A stretch of DNA of 64,000 nucleotides, from NCBI RefSeq assembly GCF_017875235.1, contig NZ_JAGGMI010000002.1, positions 372,001 to 436,000 of the forward strand, read 5' to 3'. The stretch comes from Asticcacaulis solisilvae (lineage in GTDB: Bacteria > Pseudomonadota > Alphaproteobacteria > Caulobacterales > Caulobacteraceae). Below, piece after piece: positions 63,610-64,000 of the stretch. The stretch's first letter is position 1; the number at the start of each line of letters is the position of its first letter. The position numbers and the translations under genes are program-made. The notes under the pieces were generated by a model, which made no database searches, had not been told where the DNA came from, and was given only the letters and a program-made list of their open reading frames with translations.

Positions 63610-63644
63610 ATTTTGCGCATTACGGAATGCAAAATGCGCAAAAT
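63610..63644. repeat. 12-bp inverted repeat upstream of the aminotransferase
   Basis: ATTTTGCGCATT and AATGCGCAAAAT are perfect arms with an 11-base loop, directly after the 20-bp hairpin. The gap ends 37 bp before the next start codon, so it could also be an operator. Confidence 0.9.
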
Positions 63645-63681
63645 TCCTTTCAATTTTAATTTTTGATACTAATCTCGGGAC

Positions 63682-64000
63682 ATGACCGCACATGCCCCTC
63701 GCCCCGTCTATCCCGGTCCGCTCAGCGCCGCCATGCTCGACGAATTGTCGACCTATGTCATCGCCGAACCCTATCCGTTCGTTGTCGATCTCGAACAGTC
63801 GAAGGGCATGGAATTGGCCACTGTCGACGGTGAGCGCCTGTGCGACTGGACGGGTCTCTATGGCTCGCGGCTGTTGGGCTACAACCACCCACGCCTCTAT
63901 GCGCCCGACTATGTCCGCCGGCTGGTCACCGCCGCCAACACTAAAATGGCCAATCCCGACTTCCTGACGCCGCAATGCCTGGCCTATTACCGCCTTTTGC
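63682..64000 (+). CDS. Class III aminotransferase, lysine 6-aminotransferase-like (cut by window end)
   Basis: Only the first 106 residues are present. MTAHAPRPVYPGPLSAAMLDELSTYVI, then PFVVDLEQSKGMELATVDGERLCDWTGLYGSRLLGYNHPRL and the ANTKMANPDFLT segment resemble class III PLP aminotransferases of the L-lysine epsilon-aminotransferase type. The PLP Lys lies beyond the window. The ATG is at 63682. Assignment to lysine is tentative. Confidence 0.75.
   Translation, partial: MTAHAPRPVYPGPLSAAMLDELSTYVIAEPYPFVVDLEQSKGMELATVDGERLCDWTGLYGSRLLGYNHPRLYAPDYVRRLVTAANTKMANPDFLTPQCLAYYRLL

Overview
This is 64 kb of GC-rich alphaproteobacterial chromosome. The protein set points to the order Caulobacterales, most likely an Asticcacaulis-like member of the Caulobacteraceae: a dapA-smpB pair, a secE-nusG-rplKA-rplJL-rpoBC backbone, a 274-residue Caulobacter-type flagellin, two TonB-dependent receptors, and Tat-exported hemicellulases. 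The genus is inference. No phage, insertion sequence, CRISPR array or rRNA operon is visible. The window looks like stable core chromosome with small accessory patches and many short palindromic repeats.

Layout. 0.2-5.4 kb: NYN-domain protein, TPR protein, smpB-dapA (minus) and a divergent soluble lytic transglycosylase. 5.6-8.1 kb: a three-gene iron-chelate/cobalamin-type ABC importer. 8.3-11.0 kb: overlapping plus-strand run of methyltransferase, SpoU methyltransferase and bile-acid/sodium-symporter-like transporter. 11.1-11.6 kb: three tiny lipoprotein genes in a row, two of which encode only 4-5 residues after the lipidated Cys. 11.6-20.0 kb: GST, HrpB helicase, amino-acid permease, MBL hydrolase, SCP2 protein, HI0933-type flavoprotein and a three-gene XRE/membrane operon with a palindromic operator. 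20.1-23.6 kb: catalase-like protein and a TonB receptor.

23.7-43.8 kb is the transcription/translation backbone on the minus strand, in the order tRNA-Trp, secE, nusG, rplK, rplA, rplJ, rplL, rpoB, rpoC. It is split by three inserts: a VOC protein; a ThuA/MiaE/monooxygenase/GlxA-regulator/DUF1272/GlcG block; and a nucleotidyltransferase/rhomboid/small secreted protein block. The middle insert carries two copies of a structured RNA-like element whose stems covary and whose 24-nt apical sequence is identical. This is the strongest candidate here for something undescribed.

43.9-49.6 kb is a plant-polysaccharide patch: a GH10 xylanase lipoprotein, a DUF3857/transglutaminase-like protein, a glucokinase homologue that has lost its catalytic Asp and phosphate-binding motif, and a GH43 enzyme. 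A lone flagellin and a DUF2807 repeat protein follow. 51.8-64.0 kb is a plus-strand housekeeping run: rpsF-rpsR-rplI, a cold-shock gene, a TonB receptor, dnaB, alr, radA, cvpA, purF, an SDR, and the start of a class III aminotransferase cut by the window end.

Three dispersed repeat families (called A, B and C below) occupy intergenic spaces. Family A has 44-bp hairpins with covarying ends. Family B hairpins begin at stop codons in two places. Family C forms nested inverted repeats in convergent gaps.
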